Shown: positions 1 to 11,721, counted from the first letter of the stretch. The stretch: DNA of 64,000 nt from Litchfieldia sinesaloumensis (GCF_900156865.1 NZ_LT732529.1:2091805-2155804), one strand, 5' to 3'. The notes: generated by a model from the letters alone, not told the origin. Numbers and translations: made by a program.

Positions 1-19
1 GCTAGGCGCTGAAGCTGGA
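1..19 (-). repeat. Edge fragment of dispersed repeat family
   Basis: The first 19 bases resemble the GCGCTGGAGCTGGAC end of the dispersed repeat that is complete at 25840-25953. The rest would lie to the left of the window. It sits just beyond the T-box terminator, before the expected glyQ gene. The call rests on a short match only. Confidence 0.35.
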
Positions 20-49
20 TTTAAAAAACGATTTTACAAAATAAAAAAA

Positions 50-298
50 CTCCCCCCTCTATGCCTAACTATAGACATAGGGACGAGAGTTTACCCGCGG
101 TTCCACCCTATTTGCAAATAACCCTGACGGTTATTCACCTCTTTCACTGATACACTCTGGAACGCCTTCCTTACTTGTTCATACCCTAGCTTCCACCGCC
201 CTAGGTTCGCTTTTATGAACGACAATAAGTACTACTTTCCTTCACCGTGCGTTATGTTGTTCAAAGCGTTTTAGATACATCTCTTTGAACACAATTTT
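50..298 (-). promoter_or_regulatory. T-box riboswitch leader, probably of glyQS
   Basis: Read on the minus strand this leader contains the hallmark T-box AGGGTGGAACCGCGGG (94-109). A strong terminator hairpin (about 50-90) follows, with a run of T (43-49). An AGTA motif lies further upstream. T-boxes bind uncharged tRNA and switch between antiterminator and terminator to control aminoacyl-tRNA synthetase genes. The regulated gene lies off the left edge. In Bacillus the gene after recO is glyQ-glyS, so glycyl-tRNA synthetase is inferred from synteny; I did not identify the specifier codon with certainty. Confidence 0.9.
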
Positions 299-304
299 AA
301 TTGC

Positions 305-333
305 ACTATAATCCAAATTCATTACCTTGTCAA
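305..333 (-). promoter_or_regulatory. SigA promoter of the T-box leader
   Basis: On the minus strand a perfect TTGACA (328-333) and TATAGT (305-310) are separated by 17 bases. This is a near-consensus housekeeping promoter, predicted to start the T-box RNA near position 298. It overlaps the region just after the recO stop codon, so glyQS has its own transcription start. Confidence 0.8.
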
Positions 334-346
334 GAGCTGTCTCACA

Positions 347-1093
347 TTAGGGGCGTAAATTCTCGAGTTGATCTAAAAATCGCTTCGACTTCAGATATAA
401 ACCCGAGTACTCCTCATAAAAAGCATCAATAACCATTTTCAACTCTTTCTTCGTCTCATCCTTAACAGCAATACTTCCCAACCGACTTAAATCGAAATAG
501 TAAAACAAGCGTAATAGTCGTATTGTCGCCTGTGATACCCGTAGATGATATTTCTCTTTTTCAAAGCAGCGGTGGCAAAGAAGACCTCCTTCTCTAATAG
601 AAAAGGCAAACTCACCCTCCGTACTTTTACAGAGAGTACATTCATCGAGTCGAGGATACAAGCCAAGTAAGGGAAGGATTTTTAACTTATAAATATACAG
701 TAGTATATCAGGGTCAAACCCCTCATTTAAATAATTTAATGTTTGAAACAGCATCTCAAATAAGAAAGGATTTGATTTTTTTTCTTCTGTACATTTATCG
801 GTTAATTCAATTACATATGATGCATATGCTGTCAAGAAAATATCCTCTCGAATGGAGCGAAAAGTAGAAATGGCTTCACCCTGTTGTAAGACACCCAAAC
901 CAGAAGTTTTTTGAAATAAAAACTGTCCATATGTAAAGATTTGGGTAATAGCAGCAAGGCGACTACTTGGTTTTTTAGCGCCTCTTGCCATTACCCCAAT
1001 TTTCCCGGCTTCACGGGTATACAAAGTCACGATTTTATTCGTTTCACCATAATCATTTGTTCTTATGATAATACCTTCGCATTTTTGAAGCAT
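347..1093 (-). CDS. recO: DNA repair protein RecO
   Basis: RecO helps load RecA onto SSB-coated single-stranded DNA and anneals complementary strands in RecF-pathway repair. The 248-residue protein has an N-terminal OB fold and a C-terminal helical domain. That domain carries a four-cysteine zinc site (C152, C155, C173, C176), as in B. subtilis. The sequence is collinear with B. subtilis RecO, including a GVMARGA motif. The ATG at 1093 is preferred over an in-frame ATG 21 bases upstream because a GGTGA lies just before it and family members start here (MLxKCEG). It lies between yqzL and the glyQS leader, as in B. subtilis. Confidence 0.95.
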   Translation of the reverse strand: MLQKCEGIIIRTNDYGETNKIVTLYTREAGKIGVMARGAKKPSSRLAAITQIFTYGQFLFQKTSGLGVLQQGEAISTFRSIREDIFLTAYASYVIELTDKCTEEKKSNPFLFEMLFQTLNYLNEGFDPDILLYIYKLKILPLLGLYPRLDECTLCKSTEGEFAFSIREGGLLCHRCFEKEKYHLRVSQATIRLLRLFYYFDLSRLGSIAVKDETKKELKMVIDAFYEEYSGLYLKSKRFLDQLENLRP

Positions 1094-1171
1094 CTTGTCA
1101 CCATCCATTGGCAACTAGGCAAATCAATCACCATGTTACTAAATTAAGGTCTTCGACGCTTTTTAGGATGG

Positions 1172-1315
1172 TCAAGTAATTGGAAAATCTATTTCTGCTA
1201 GCTCCTCACTTGATGACTCGGGTCTCTCAGTCTTCTCTTGTTCCAATTCCTTAAAAAGAAGATACGTATCAACATTACCTGTTTGACTAAACACTTTCCA
1301 GGTAAAATCTAACAT
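1172..1315 (-). CDS. yqzL: YqzL family small protein
   Basis: This 47-residue protein begins MLDFTWKVF and matches the conserved YqzL family found between era and recO in Bacillus. The function is unknown. The start at 1315 is supported by an AGGTGGGG ribosome binding site about 5 bases upstream. A longer reading to 1372 has no ribosome binding site. There is no membrane segment or signal peptide; the C-terminal half is acidic. Confidence 0.85.
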   Translation of the reverse strand: MLDFTWKVFSQTGNVDTYLLFKELEQEKTERPESSSEELAEIDFPIT

Positions 1316-1446
1316 AGTAACCCCACCTTTCTGTTTTTTAAAACTAGCAAAGACGATTCCAATATCATTCACTTGTAAGAATATCTTGACCGAAAACCCT
1401 AAAAAACATGTTACATAAATTTTGCTAATCCACGTATTTTTTTCTT

Positions 1447-1562
1447 ATCTAGGTCAAGGTGATGTCGGCTCGGGTCACAATCCATTTACTTCTGAAGTAA
1501 AAAGCTTCATCTGTCAGCTTTTGTCTGTGCTTTTCACCGAGAGTCCGGGCACCTTACGCTTT
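1447..1562 (+). repeat. Dispersed repeat, degenerate copy
   Basis: The stretch begins TCTAGGTCAAGGTGATG and ends GGCACCTTACGCTTTT. These match the two ends of the repeat copy at 20805-20925 (TCTAGCTCCAGGTGCC and GCGCACCTTGCGCTTTT) in the same orientation. The middle is more diverged. It fills the gap between yqzL and era and overlaps no gene. Confidence 0.55.
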
Positions 1563-1566
1563 TAAA

Positions 1567-2917
<1,351 letters not shown>

Positions 2918-2982
2918 TTACCTAAAAATAGCTGTGAATTCAGGTATTTGAATCATTTGTTACACAATTGTAAGAATTTTCT

Positions 2983-3369
2983 CTATATTAACTCATCTAG
3001 GTAAGGGATAAATATGAGTAACCCTACAATTACCGACATTAGGGCATAAATCAAAACTGCTCCTGCTGCGATATCCTTGGCTTTTTTAGCTAACGGATGA
3101 AACTCACTCGTAACTAAATCCACTACTTTTTCTATGGCTGTGTTTATCAATTCAATTGAGAACATTCCGCCTATTAATATGAGGATTACTATCCATTCTA
3201 CCTTTGTAATTTGAAATATGAAACCACAGATTACGACGAGTATCGAAAATAAAAAATGAAATTGCAAATTTCGTTCTGAAAAAAATGCTTCTCGCAAGCC
3301 CTGTAAAGCATACGAAAAGCTTTTGATTAAACGCGACCATTCATTTTTTTTCTTATCGTTCAAGTCCAT
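2983..3369 (-). CDS. dgkA: Diacylglycerol/undecaprenol kinase family protein
   Basis: This 128-residue integral membrane kinase has about three transmembrane helices (about 36-55, 58-75 and 100-122). It carries the family signature around [13 protein letters not shown] (about 74-86), which holds the catalytic glutamates. In Gram-positive bacteria this family mainly phosphorylates undecaprenol, recycling the cell-wall lipid carrier, rather than diacylglycerol. It overlaps the end of ybeY by 17 bases and lies between ybeY and cdd, the conserved order. Confidence 0.92.
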   Translation of the reverse strand: MDLNDKKKNEWSRLIKSFSYALQGLREAFFSERNLQFHFLFSILVVICGFIFQITKVEWIVILILIGGMFSIELINTAIEKVVDLVTSEFHPLAKKAKDIAAGAVLIYALMSVIVGLLIFIPYLDELI

Positions 3370-3823
3370 ATTCCTCTAAAATATCCTTTTGTCTTGAGAA
3401 CATTTTTTCCTCATCCTCTTTTGTCATATGATCATAGCCTAGTAAATGCAAAAATCCATGGACAGCTAGGAAACCTAATTCTCTCGCAAAGGAATGACCA
3501 TAATCGTCAGCTTGTTCCTTTGCCCTAGGGATGGAAATGATGATATCTCCTAGCACTTTTGGAATATCTTCACCAATAATAGCAATTTCGCCTTCACCCA
3601 TTTCTTCCATAGCAAACGAGATGACATCTGTTGGTTGATCTTTGTCCCGATATTCACGATTAATTTCTTGAATTCGGTCGTTGTCAACAAAGGTAACAGA
3701 AACCTCTGTACCTTCCTCAACATCTTCTTTTTCCGCAGTTAGCATTAACAATTCCTGAACAATTTTGTATTCATCGTCTTTAACTTCACCAATTTCATCA
3801 TTAAAATCGATTTCTAATCTCAA
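3353..3823 (-). CDS. ybeY: Endoribonuclease YbeY
   Basis: YbeY is a metal-dependent RNase involved in 16S rRNA 3' maturation and 70S quality control. At 156 residues it has the expected length. It carries the zinc-binding signature [11 protein letters not shown], with H122, H126 and H132 as ligands. It overlaps pgpH by 4 bases (ATGA) and dgkA by 17 bases, so the three are almost certainly co-translated. Confidence 0.95.
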   Translation of the reverse strand: MRLEIDFNDEIGEVKDDEYKIVQELLMLTAEKEDVEEGTEVSVTFVDNDRIQEINREYRDKDQPTDVISFAMEEMGEGEIAIIGEDIPKVLGDIIISIPRAKEQADDYGHSFARELGFLAVHGFLHLLGYDHMTKEDEEKMFSRQKDILEEYGLER

Positions 3824-6018
3824 GCTTCCTTCACCTTCTGTTTTGTGGTCTCCGCTGGATATTCAATTCTTGAATGGAATATTCCCTTGAGTGATTCACA
3901 GAGTGTTTTTGCAACAACATCTAGCTCTTTAAGAGTAATATCACATTCATCAAATTGCCCATCCTGCAAGCGGTCAGCAATAATACTATTTACAAGTGAC
4001 TCAATTTTTTGTGGAGTTGGGTTAGACAGAGAGCGTACTGCAGCTTCAACGCTATCAGCAATCCCTATCACTGCCGCTTCCTTCGTTTGAGCCTTAGGAC
4101 CTGCATATCTAAAATCAGACTCTAGAATTTCTCTCTCACTTTGTTGCTTTGCCTTATGGTAAAAGTACTTCAATAATGTTGTTCCATGGTGCTGTTCTGC
4201 AATATCTACGATTTCTTTGGGCATCTTAAATTTCCTTAATGTTTCTGCACCATCTGTAGCATGTGCTGTAATAATCGTCTTGCTTAACTGTGGTGCAATC
4301 TTATCATGTGGATTTTCAATATTCATCTGATTTTCAATAAAGAAATGTGGACGCTTTGTTTTTCCAATATCATGATAATAAGATGACACTCTAGCTAATA
4401 AACCATTCGCACCGATTGATTCACATGCTGACTCTGATAAATTCGCTACCATAACGCTATGATGGTAGGTCCCAGGAGCCTCCGTTAATATTTTGCGCAA
4501 TAAAGGGTGATTCGGATTCGATAATTCGATCAACTTCATTGTTGATAAAATATTAAACCCTGCCTCGAAAAATGGTAATAGTCCAATTGTTAAAACTGCA
4601 GCAATTACACCAGATAATACGGCCATAATAATCGATGAGCCATAGTCTAAGCTCGAATAACTACCATTTTGTAATAGCATGATTGAAAAAATAACTAATA
4701 TGTTGATTAAAGCTACAAAAAGACCTGCTTGGAGAATTTTTGCTCTTCGGTTGTGCTTACTTAAAAAGAGTACACCGGCCAAGCATGCAAATAGAAAGTA
4801 AATCCCCGCTGAAAAGTTTAGAGTACCAGTAACACCTTCATTAAAAATAAGGCTTCCACAAACAGCAAAAATCATGCTTGCTAAAATTGCGACCTTTTCA
4901 TTTATCAATAACTTTATTAGCATAGCACCCATTGCAACCGGGACTATATATCCTATATCAGAATAATCGATTTGTTGGAATAAACTAATGCCCTTCATTA
5001 ATAGAATGGTAATAGTAAAGATAATCGCAAAAATTAATAAATAAGTATTGCGATGTCGGTCCTTTGGAATCATCTCATTGTGGAAGTGATAAATGATACC
5101 AGTTGAGATCAGTATAATAATCAGACTTAATCCGATAAATGGCTGAATTGGATTATTGGTACTCGTCATCCCAAGTAATTCAAGTTGACGATAAATATCC
5201 CTCGTGATTAAGTGTCCTTCTTCTACAATAATTTGACCCTGCAAAATTTTAACAGGTTCTATAGATTCAATAGCTTGCTGACGTTTTTCTTCAGTTGCTT
5301 CAACATCAAAATAAACATTTTGGACCACTGCAAAACGTGCCATTTCTCTCATCGGTTCACGAAGTGTTGCATCGACACTAGAATGACCTAATTCCTCCAC
5401 TACCTTATTTTTAGCATTCTCAACTTCAGAAGCAGGAATTCTAGTATTCATAATATTGTTAACAGCCGTTATAACTGCATCCTTTGTTCGGGATAATTGA
5501 TTTGGAGTCGCCGACAACAAAGCAGTAAAAACCTCGTCTGGAATTCGATCCGTTAAATCCTGAGGTAGTTTTTTCTTCAGAACTTGCAATTTTTCTGACG
5601 CGGCTGGTTGTTGAGGTTCCTCCCCACGGTCTTCTTCTGCAAGACTTTCCCACTCTTTAACCTTCGAATTAAAAAGTTCCATAGCCTCATTATTTGTTTC
5701 CTCAATTGAATCAAAAATTGATATGACAAGGTCAACCTGATTGTCCGCATACTCTGATTTGAGGCTAAATACATCCTCGATTTCTTTCACCGCTGCATCT
5801 TGTTTGGCTTTTGTGGCAATCTTGTCCTCTATAGTCAAAGGCGATCGGATTGTCTGTTCAGATGGCTTTAGCGCTTCTATATGTAACACTTCAGGCTTAA
5901 CATTGCTAAACATCACTAAAAACATAATTCCCGCAAGGAGGATGTAAATCAAAATATGTAGGTATTGATAGCTTTTGATACCGGACCATTTATTTCGTAG
6001 TTTATTTTGAATCCTCAT
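3820..6018 (-). CDS. pgpH: Cyclic-di-AMP phosphodiesterase PgpH (7TM-HD protein)
   Basis: PgpH hydrolyses the second messenger c-di-AMP and so affects potassium and osmotic homeostasis. The 732-residue protein has an N-terminal membrane anchor (about 20-38) and an extracellular 7TMR-HDED domain (about 45-285). Seven transmembrane helices follow (about 293-490), then a cytoplasmic HD domain. The metal ligands are visible as H519/H520, H549-D550, H586 and H610/H611. In B. subtilis the orthologue is YqfF. A terminator separates it from phoH. Confidence 0.94.
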   Translation of the reverse strand: MRIQNKLRNKWSGIKSYQYLHILIYILLAGIMFLVMFSNVKPEVLHIEALKPSEQTIRSPLTIEDKIATKAKQDAAVKEIEDVFSLKSEYADNQVDLVISIFDSIEETNNEAMELFNSKVKEWESLAEEDRGEEPQQPAASEKLQVLKKKLPQDLTDRIPDEVFTALLSATPNQLSRTKDAVITAVNNIMNTRIPASEVENAKNKVVEELGHSSVDATLREPMREMARFAVVQNVYFDVEATEEKRQQAIESIEPVKILQGQIIVEEGHLITRDIYRQLELLGMTSTNNPIQPFIGLSLIIILISTGIIYHFHNEMIPKDRHRNTYLLIFAIIFTITILLMKGISLFQQIDYSDIGYIVPVAMGAMLIKLLINEKVAILASMIFAVCGSLIFNEGVTGTLNFSAGIYFLFACLAGVLFLSKHNRRAKILQAGLFVALINILVIFSIMLLQNGSYSSLDYGSSIIMAVLSGVIAAVLTIGLLPFFEAGFNILSTMKLIELSNPNHPLLRKILTEAPGTYHHSVMVANLSESACESIGANGLLARVSSYYHDIGKTKRPHFFIENQMNIENPHDKIAPQLSKTIITAHATDGAETLRKFKMPKEIVDIAEQHHGTTLLKYFYHKAKQQSEREILESDFRYAGPKAQTKEAAVIGIADSVEAAVRSLSNPTPQKIESLVNSIIADRLQDGQFDECDITLKELDVVAKTLCESLKGIFHSRIEYPAETTKQKVKEA

Positions 6019-6064
6019 CTCTCGAACCTCCTTATCTAAGGTTTATTTTACCAGTTCCAATAAT

Positions 6065-6095
6065 GATAAAAAAGACCCATTTTCACATGGGTCTT
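6065..6095 (-). terminator. Intrinsic terminator after phoH
   Basis: On the minus strand AAGACCCAT and ATGGGTCTT form a 9-bp stem with a short loop, followed by six T. It sits 2 bases beyond the phoH stop codon and upstream of pgpH, so pgpH probably depends on read-through or its own promoter. Confidence 0.8.
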
Positions 6096-6096
6096 C

Positions 6097-7068
6097 TCAT
6101 GATTGTCCAGCCTCAGCCTTTTCATACGCTTCAATAATACGAGCTACAAGTGGATGACGAACAACATCAGATTGTTCTAAGAAAATAAATGCAGAACCGT
6201 AGACATCCCTTAATATATTAATCGCCTCATGTAACCCCGATTTTACGCCTTTAGGTAAGTCTATTTGCGAGATGTCACCTGTTATCACCATTTTAGAACC
6301 AAACCCTAATCGCGTTAAAAACATCTTCATTTGCGCAAAGGTTGTATTTTGTGCTTCGTCTAGGATGACGAAAGCATCATCTAATGTACGCCCTCTCATA
6401 TAAGCTAATGGGGCAATTTCAATTGTTCCACGCTCAATTAGTCGCTCTGTATGTTCTGCTCCAAGCACATCGTGTAAGCCATCATATAAAGGTCTTAAGT
6501 ATGGATCAACCTTTTCTTTCAAATCTCCAGGCAAGAAACCTAAACTTTCTCCCGCTTCAACAGCTGGTCTAGTTAGAATGATTCGTTTGACCTGTCCATT
6601 TTTTAAGGCATTAACGGCCATGACAACAGCTAAATATGTTTTTCCGGTACCCGCAGGTCCAATTCCAAAAACTAAATCCTGTTGTTTGATTGCAGCGACA
6701 TATTGACGTTGTCCATGTGTTTTTACACGAATCGATTTTCCTTTTGCTGTCTTTGTAATTTCTTCATCATATAGTTCTTCAAATGAATCTAAGTTTCCAC
6801 TTTTAGCCATTTGAATACAGTAAATAACATCACGTTCATTTACTTGTATTCCCTTACGAATCACACCAAGTAGCTTATCAAGAATTTCCTCAACTAGTTG
6901 TACATTTGTTGAGTCCCCTGATACATGAAGAGCTTCGCCTCTTGTGATGATTGTAACATTTAATTCTTCTTCCATCCGTTTAAGATGGAGATCATTATTT
7001 CCAAATAAAACAAGTGCTTCATTTGGGTTTTCTAGTTGATGTTTACTCATTACTAAATCTTCGGACAT
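6097..7068 (-). CDS. phoH: PhoH family ATPase
   Basis: PhoH-like proteins are cytoplasmic P-loop ATPases, often linked to RNA metabolism; their exact substrate is unsettled. The 323-residue protein has an N-terminal KH-like region (about 15-75) and a C-terminal ATPase domain. That domain carries Walker A GPAGTGKT (137-144) and Walker B VILDEAQN (about 231-238). An AAGGAGAC ribosome binding site supports the ATG at 7068. It starts 3 bases after the yqfD stop, so the two are probably cotranscribed. Confidence 0.93.
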   Translation of the reverse strand: MSEDLVMSKHQLENPNEALVLFGNNDLHLKRMEEELNVTIITRGEALHVSGDSTNVQLVEEILDKLLGVIRKGIQVNERDVIYCIQMAKSGNLDSFEELYDEEITKTAKGKSIRVKTHGQRQYVAAIKQQDLVFGIGPAGTGKTYLAVVMAVNALKNGQVKRIILTRPAVEAGESLGFLPGDLKEKVDPYLRPLYDGLHDVLGAEHTERLIERGTIEIAPLAYMRGRTLDDAFVILDEAQNTTFAQMKMFLTRLGFGSKMVITGDISQIDLPKGVKSGLHEAINILRDVYGSAFIFLEQSDVVRHPLVARIIEAYEKAEAGQS

Positions 7069-7071
7069 CCT

Positions 7072-8259
7072 TTAGTCTCCTTGAACTAATGGTATCGTTG
7101 TGACAATATTTTCAATAACATTATATTTTATTTCCAATTTTACTTTACCATTGTTAATGGATTGACGCAAAACTTTTTCCTCAATTATTTCAGCATCACT
7201 TTCCAAATCTTGTTCTAATTTGTTCCTACCATTTCTCTTTGCAGCTTCGATAGCATCAGTTGTGGTATACTTTCTAGTGATTTCTTCGCTTTCCCTTAAT
7301 GTTACCTTCTCATAAGCAATCGGTAGTTCCCAGTTAAAAAATTTAATATGTCTTTCATTAGATTCTGTTTGATATTCCTTAAACTCATTTTTACTGAATC
7401 CCCAAATTGGAATCCGTAAATTCCCTAGGGAAATATAATGTTTTATATTATTCTCCCCTGTTAAGACATCAAGTTTCGTGGTAATTTCTTGATTCACTTC
7501 AACCTTGTACCAGGTTTCACCAAAAATTTTTCCGCGTGCTGGGACGTATTTTTCTTCTCCCTCTTTTCCAATTTTACCTGAAACTAAGAGGTCTCCCTTT
7601 TTCACTAGATCATTCACAGCCTTAACCGGTCTGCCTTCTTCGACAACTAATTTTTTTATAATAGCTGTTTTGTTTGCTACGAGGTTCCTTGGACTATATT
7701 GCTCAGGCGGTTCAGGTTGATTCTTCTCAACAACCTCCAAATGATAGGTCGTCCCATTTAACTCCACACCTATCCAAGTAATATCGTTAATCGCATCCTC
7801 TAATTTTTTCTGAAGTGTAGCGTTGTCATCAATAAAGAATTGGAACTTCCCTTTTTCCACTCCAAGCTTTTCAAGTTCTTTTACGATTAAATGCTCAGTT
7901 TCTGGTTTAGCACCCTTTACTTCAATGCCCCATACCATATTTGATAATAAGGTGACGATGATAAAGAACGATATCGCACCAATCAAAAAACCAGTATTAA
8001 TTAGTGCCTTTTGAATGAGAAAAGGCATACCCTTTTTACCAATAAAGCGAAGTTTACAATCGTTTTTACGGATAATAGGTCGAATTTTTTTGATATCTTT
8101 TAAATACATAGAGAAGCTCAGGGCATGGGTACCTGGCTTCTTTACATCCCAAACGACAATTCCTTGTCTTACGCATTCATTAATAAACCGCTCTGTTCCT
8201 TTTCCTGAAATGACAGCTTTAACACTTCCACTAAAAAAGTGCATCCAATGATTTTTCAT
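7072..8259 (-). CDS. yqfD: Sporulation protein YqfD
   Basis: YqfD is a mother-cell sporulation protein, SigE-controlled in B. subtilis, whose biochemical role is unclear. The 395-residue protein has a cytoplasmic N-terminal part, one transmembrane segment (about 90-110) and a large extracytoplasmic region. It is collinear with B. subtilis YqfD. It lies between yqfC and phoH, the conserved order, and is probably cotranscribed with yqfC. Confidence 0.9.
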   Translation of the reverse strand: MKNHWMHFFSGSVKAVISGKGTERFINECVRQGIVVWDVKKPGTHALSFSMYLKDIKKIRPIIRKNDCKLRFIGKKGMPFLIQKALINTGFLIGAISFFIIVTLLSNMVWGIEVKGAKPETEHLIVKELEKLGVEKGKFQFFIDDNATLQKKLEDAINDITWIGVELNGTTYHLEVVEKNQPEPPEQYSPRNLVANKTAIIKKLVVEEGRPVKAVNDLVKKGDLLVSGKIGKEGEEKYVPARGKIFGETWYKVEVNQEITTKLDVLTGENNIKHYISLGNLRIPIWGFSKNEFKEYQTESNERHIKFFNWELPIAYEKVTLRESEEITRKYTTTDAIEAAKRNGRNKLEQDLESDAEIIEEKVLRQSINNGKVKLEIKYNVIENIVTTIPLVQGD

Positions 8260-8308
8260 CTCAATCCCCCTACTGTACTAATCAATTGCGCCTTTAGGTT
8301 TATGTGTA

Positions 8309-8593
8309 TTAATTCTCTATATACTGCACATGTTCAATTTTTCCTTCGAGCATTATTTCTTCAGGTAATATCGTTTTTATGACAAATGAATTCCCCTTTA
8401 TCAGGAGTTGTCCCTGTTTCAGTAATAACCGTACCTCTTTATCTGTAAAGGTTAACAATCCCCGGTGATTCTCTATGTAAATATGTAATTGTCCAATCAT
8501 GGTTATTCTTGGAAGATCCATCATGACGTCCGCAGGAAGTTCCATCTTGTTTGTGATCCATCTTTTCATGCGTTGACTTAGGTTTTTAGGCAT
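8309..8593 (-). CDS. yqfC: Sporulation protein YqfC (YabP/YqfC family)
   Basis: This 94-residue protein belongs to the YabP/YqfC family of small beta-rich sporulation proteins made in the mother cell. The central LPRITMIGQLHIYIENHRG stretch is typical. The ATG at 8593 follows an AAAGGGGG ribosome binding site that forms part of the 3' arm of a strong hairpin (8600-8640). Translation from transcripts spanning the hairpin may therefore be hindered. It is followed by yqfD. Confidence 0.9.
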   Translation of the reverse strand: MPKNLSQRMKRWITNKMELPADVMMDLPRITMIGQLHIYIENHRGLLTFTDKEVRLLLKQGQLLIKGNSFVIKTILPEEIMLEGKIEHVQYIEN

Positions 8594-8599
8594 AACAAA

Positions 8600-8640
8600 G
8601 AACCCCCTTTCATCTCATATTTATGAGTGAAAAGGGGTTC
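8600..8640 (-). terminator. Terminator-like hairpin that includes the yqfC ribosome binding site
   Basis: On the minus strand GAACCCCTTTTCA pairs with TGAAAGGGGGTTC around a second inner stem (CTCATA/TATGAG), followed by TTTGTT. It could terminate transcription coming from yqfB. The 3' arm contains the AAAGGGGG Shine-Dalgarno of yqfC, only 8 bases from its ATG. Confidence 0.7.
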
Positions 8641-8677
8641 ATAGAACATATTTGTATACTCTGACTTTAGCTAAGAA

Positions 8678-9151
8678 TTATCGACGAATCTGGTATGGCT
8701 TTTTTGCCCTAGGTGGACCAAGAATTTCTGACCAAATAATTCCTTCGACAACCTTGTTTTTCGAAAAACTTTTTACTTCCTTTGAACCGGTTGAAGCCGA
8801 TTGTTTAATAACCGAAAGGGCTGGTTCTTTTTCCTCTTTAATTGGCTCACTATAGATACCTTTTTCTTGAAGTTCTTGATATCGTTCATAAAACGTATTA
8901 GGAACTTGGGTATCGGATAGCTCTTCTGAATCCTTAGCATCATACTTTGTTTCCACCTGGTATTCTTCTTTATCAGGTTTAGGTTCTTGATCAAAAGGAT
9001 TAAATTGCTTTGGCATTGGTACAGGTGTGGTAGGCTCTGACTCACCACTACTAAATCGTCTAAATGTATTAGCAATAAACCCAAGTACAATAATAACCAG
9101 CCAAACATTTGCCATTAAAAATTCAATTAAACCTTGTAAAGGTGATTCCAC
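8678..9151 (-). CDS. yqfB: YqfB-like membrane-anchored hypothetical protein
   Basis: The function of this 157-residue protein is unknown. It has one N-terminal membrane segment (about 12-28), followed by an acidic, proline- and glutamate-rich, low-complexity region and a basic C-terminus ending PYQIRR. Position identifies it: it follows floA and precedes yqfC, like yqfB of B. subtilis. The start is GTG with an AAGGAGG ribosome binding site. It is likely the last gene of the nfeD-floA-yqfB membrane-stress operon. Confidence 0.75.
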   Translation of the reverse strand: MESPLQGLIEFLMANVWLVIIVLGFIANTFRRFSSGESEPTTPVPMPKQFNPFDQEPKPDKEEYQVETKYDAKDSEELSDTQVPNTFYERYQELQEKGIYSEPIKEEKEPALSVIKQSASTGSKEVKSFSKNKVVEGIIWSEILGPPRAKKPYQIRR

Positions 9152-9195
9152 AGTGTAAACCTCCTTTCAATTTCGAGGTTTTTTCAGTAACAGTC

Positions 9196-10182
9196 TTACT
9201 TATCTTCTTCTTGATCATCTGTGCTTCTACCAATAGATTCTCTCATATCAGTATCAGCCATAATATTTTTTAGATTTGTATAGTCAAGAACACCAAGATT
9301 TCCTGAACGTAACGCTTCTGCCATCGCAAGAGGAACCTCTGCTTCAGCTTCCACAACCTTCGCTTTCATTTCTTCTACACGCGCGCGCATTTCTTGTTCT
9401 GTTGCTACAGCCATAGCACGACGTTCTTCTGCTTTCGCTTGAGCAATTTTCTTATCTGCTTCTGCTTGGTCAGTTTGAAGTACAGCTCCAATGTTTTTAC
9501 CGATATCAATATCAGCAATATCAATCGATAGAATTTCAAATGCAGTACCAGCATCTAATCCCTTTGCTAGAACAGTCTGAGAAATCATATCTGGATTTTC
9601 AAGTACCTTTTTATGATCTGTTTGGGAACCTATCGTACTTACAATCCCCTCACCAACACGGGCGATGATTGTTTCTTCTCCAGCTCCCCCAACTAAGCGG
9701 TCAATATTTGCACGAACCGTAATACGAGCTTTTGCTTTTACCTCGATACCGTCCATTGCAACACCCGAAATAAAGGGCGTCTCAATTACTTTAGGGTTAA
9801 CACTCATTTGTACAGCTTCTAACACATCACGACCAGCTAAATCGATAGCAGCCGCTCTTTCAAAAGTTAGTTCAATATTCGCACGTTGTGCAGCAATAAG
9901 TGAATTTACTACTCGGTCAACATTACCACCTGCTAAGTAGTGACTCTCCAATTGATTTGTATTGATTGTTAGTCCTGCTTTAACAGCTTTAATCAATGGA
10001 ATAATGACACGATTTGGGATAACCCGACGTAACCTCATTCCAATTAGTGTAAAGATACTTACGCGTACACCTGCAGCAAGTGCTGAAATCCACAGCGCTA
10101 CTGGTACAAACGTTAACAACACTGCTAATAAGATAATACCTAGTGCAACAAATATTAAAATCGCAATCATACCTGATGGCAT
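9196..10182 (-). CDS. floA: Flotillin-like protein FloA
   Basis: FloA is a membrane scaffold of functional membrane microdomains that affects membrane fluidity and signalling complexes. The 328-residue protein has an N-terminal hydrophobic hairpin (about 5-40), a PHB/SPFH domain and a C-terminal Ala/Glu-rich coiled coil (about 230-285, [17 protein letters not shown]). The ATG follows AGGAGG. The partner NfeD protein is encoded just upstream, as in B. subtilis yqeZ-yqfA. Confidence 0.95.
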   Translation of the reverse strand: MPSGMIAILIFVALGIILLAVLLTFVPVALWISALAAGVRVSIFTLIGMRLRRVIPNRVIIPLIKAVKAGLTINTNQLESHYLAGGNVDRVVNSLIAAQRANIELTFERAAAIDLAGRDVLEAVQMSVNPKVIETPFISGVAMDGIEVKAKARITVRANIDRLVGGAGEETIIARVGEGIVSTIGSQTDHKKVLENPDMISQTVLAKGLDAGTAFEILSIDIADIDIGKNIGAVLQTDQAEADKKIAQAKAEERRAMAVATEQEMRARVEEMKAKVVEAEAEVPLAMAEALRSGNLGVLDYTNLKNIMADTDMRESIGRSTDDQEEDK

Positions 10183-10205
10183 TCTATTTCCTCCTATTTC
10201 TGTTT

Positions 10206-11537
10206 TTATTTATCAATATCAGTAACTTCTCGAACAACAATTCGAGAACCTTCTGTTTTGATGACTTCAACCTTAGAATCTTTCTCAATATAGCTACCTT
10301 GTGTGACAACATCAAGTCTCTCACCATCTATAATAACAGTACCAGAAGGTCTTAATGTTGTGAAGGCAATTCCTTGTTTTCCTACTAAATCCTCTCGATT
10401 GTGATTTGATACATATCCACTCTCAGTATTAGTAGAATCAAATAGAATAATCTTTTTAAAGGCATGCATTTTTTTACCAAATACCTTAACTAACAGGATC
10501 GAAACGATAATTGTAGCTACTAATGCAATTAACAGTGAGGTTCCAATAAGCCAAACACTGCTTCCTGCAAGGAAAAAGCTCGTTAATATAGCACCTAATC
10601 CTATCAAACCTATGATCCCCCCCGGTAAAACAAACTCCAATAATATTAATACGATACCAATAACAAAGAGAATAATTGATTCCATTCCAGCTAGACCCGC
10701 TACTAAATGACCATAGAAAAAGAGCAACAGTGCTGATATCCCCATTATACCTGGAATACCAAATCCCGGTGAGTAAAGCTCGACAACTAACCCTAAGCTA
10801 CCTATTGATAATAATATTGGGATAACAATGGGGTTTGTAATGAAACGCGCTATTTTTTCAGCAAAGCTTACCTCTGCTTGCTCAATAGCCGCTTTTTCAT
10901 AGCCAATTGTCTTTAATAATTCGGCTCTATCCTTTACAACACCCTCAGCATATCCTACCTCAAGCGCTTGGCTTGCTGTCAGAGTTAGGAACTTTCCTTT
11001 TTCAGCTCCTAATTCAGGAAGGTCAATCTCTTTGTCTGCCATGGCTAAAGCGTAAATTGGATTACGACCATTGTTTTCTGCCGCGCCTTTCATCGCAGAT
11101 AACCAATAGGAAACAGCTTTTTCATCGGCCGTATTTCCTGCTTGGTCAATAATTCCAGCAGAACCCATTCTACCATCATCAGACATATAGATTTCACTTG
11201 CATTTAACGCAATAAAAGCACCTGCTGAAATAGCATCATTATTGATATAAGCTACTATTGGAATTGTGGAATCCTGCATCCTTTTCCCAATTTGAGTGGC
11301 AGCATCAACTGCTCCTCCAGGCGTATTTATTTCAAGAATAATGATATCTGCTCCTTTTTTCTCAGCATCACTAATCGAGCGATCAATAAATGCACTTAAC
11401 CCTTTTTCGACCGTTTCTTCTAACGGTATGAAATAAGCGACTTGATCTGCGGTACTATAGCTTTTATTAGGCGTTAGCATAAGAATTAAAGGCAAAAGAA
11501 TGATGGAAAGATACACAAACATTCTTATCTTTTTCAT
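10206..11537 (-). CDS. NfeD family membrane-bound serine protease (YqeZ-like)
   Basis: This 443-residue protein has a signal peptide (about 1-27) and a ClpP-like protease domain (about 30-215, with NTPGG and ISAGAFIAL motifs). Four to five transmembrane helices follow (about 235-355), then a C-terminal NfeD beta-barrel (about 375-440). In B. subtilis the orthologue YqeZ works with the flotillin encoded next door and is part of the SigW envelope-stress regulon. A SigW-type promoter is visible at 11582-11610. Confidence 0.9.
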   Translation of the reverse strand: MKKIRMFVYLSIILLPLILMLTPNKSYSTADQVAYFIPLEETVEKGLSAFIDRSISDAEKKGADIIILEINTPGGAVDAATQIGKRMQDSTIPIVAYINNDAISAGAFIALNASEIYMSDDGRMGSAGIIDQAGNTADEKAVSYWLSAMKGAAENNGRNPIYALAMADKEIDLPELGAEKGKFLTLTASQALEVGYAEGVVKDRAELLKTIGYEKAAIEQAEVSFAEKIARFITNPIVIPILLSIGSLGLVVELYSPGFGIPGIMGISALLLFFYGHLVAGLAGMESIILFVIGIVLILLEFVLPGGIIGLIGLGAILTSFFLAGSSVWLIGTSLLIALVATIIVSILLVKVFGKKMHAFKKIILFDSTNTESGYVSNHNREDLVGKQGIAFTTLRPSGTVIIDGERLDVVTQGSYIEKDSKVEVIKTEGSRIVVREVTDIDK

Positions 11538-11581
11538 GATGTTCCCCCTTTCTTTTCAATTTGCGTACTCGGGTACTATGT

Positions 11582-11610
11582 TATACGTTTCAAGGTGAGA
11601 TGTGGTTTCA
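11582..11610 (-). promoter_or_regulatory. SigW-type ECF promoter of the nfeD-floA-yqfB operon
   Basis: On the minus strand TGAAAC (11605-11610) and CGTATA (11582-11587) are 17 bases apart. They match the SigW consensus TGAAAC-N16/17-CGTA. Position and regulon agree with B. subtilis, where yqeZ-floA-yqfB is SigW dependent. Confidence 0.75.
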
Positions 11611-11721
11611 TTTTTAATACGTTTACCTTCATATTATTCATGGTAACTCTTGCCATTTATATGTATCCTCTGTGGTTCGGGGAAATATTCACACTCAAAC
11701 CCTATCTTTTTCCCTTCAAAA

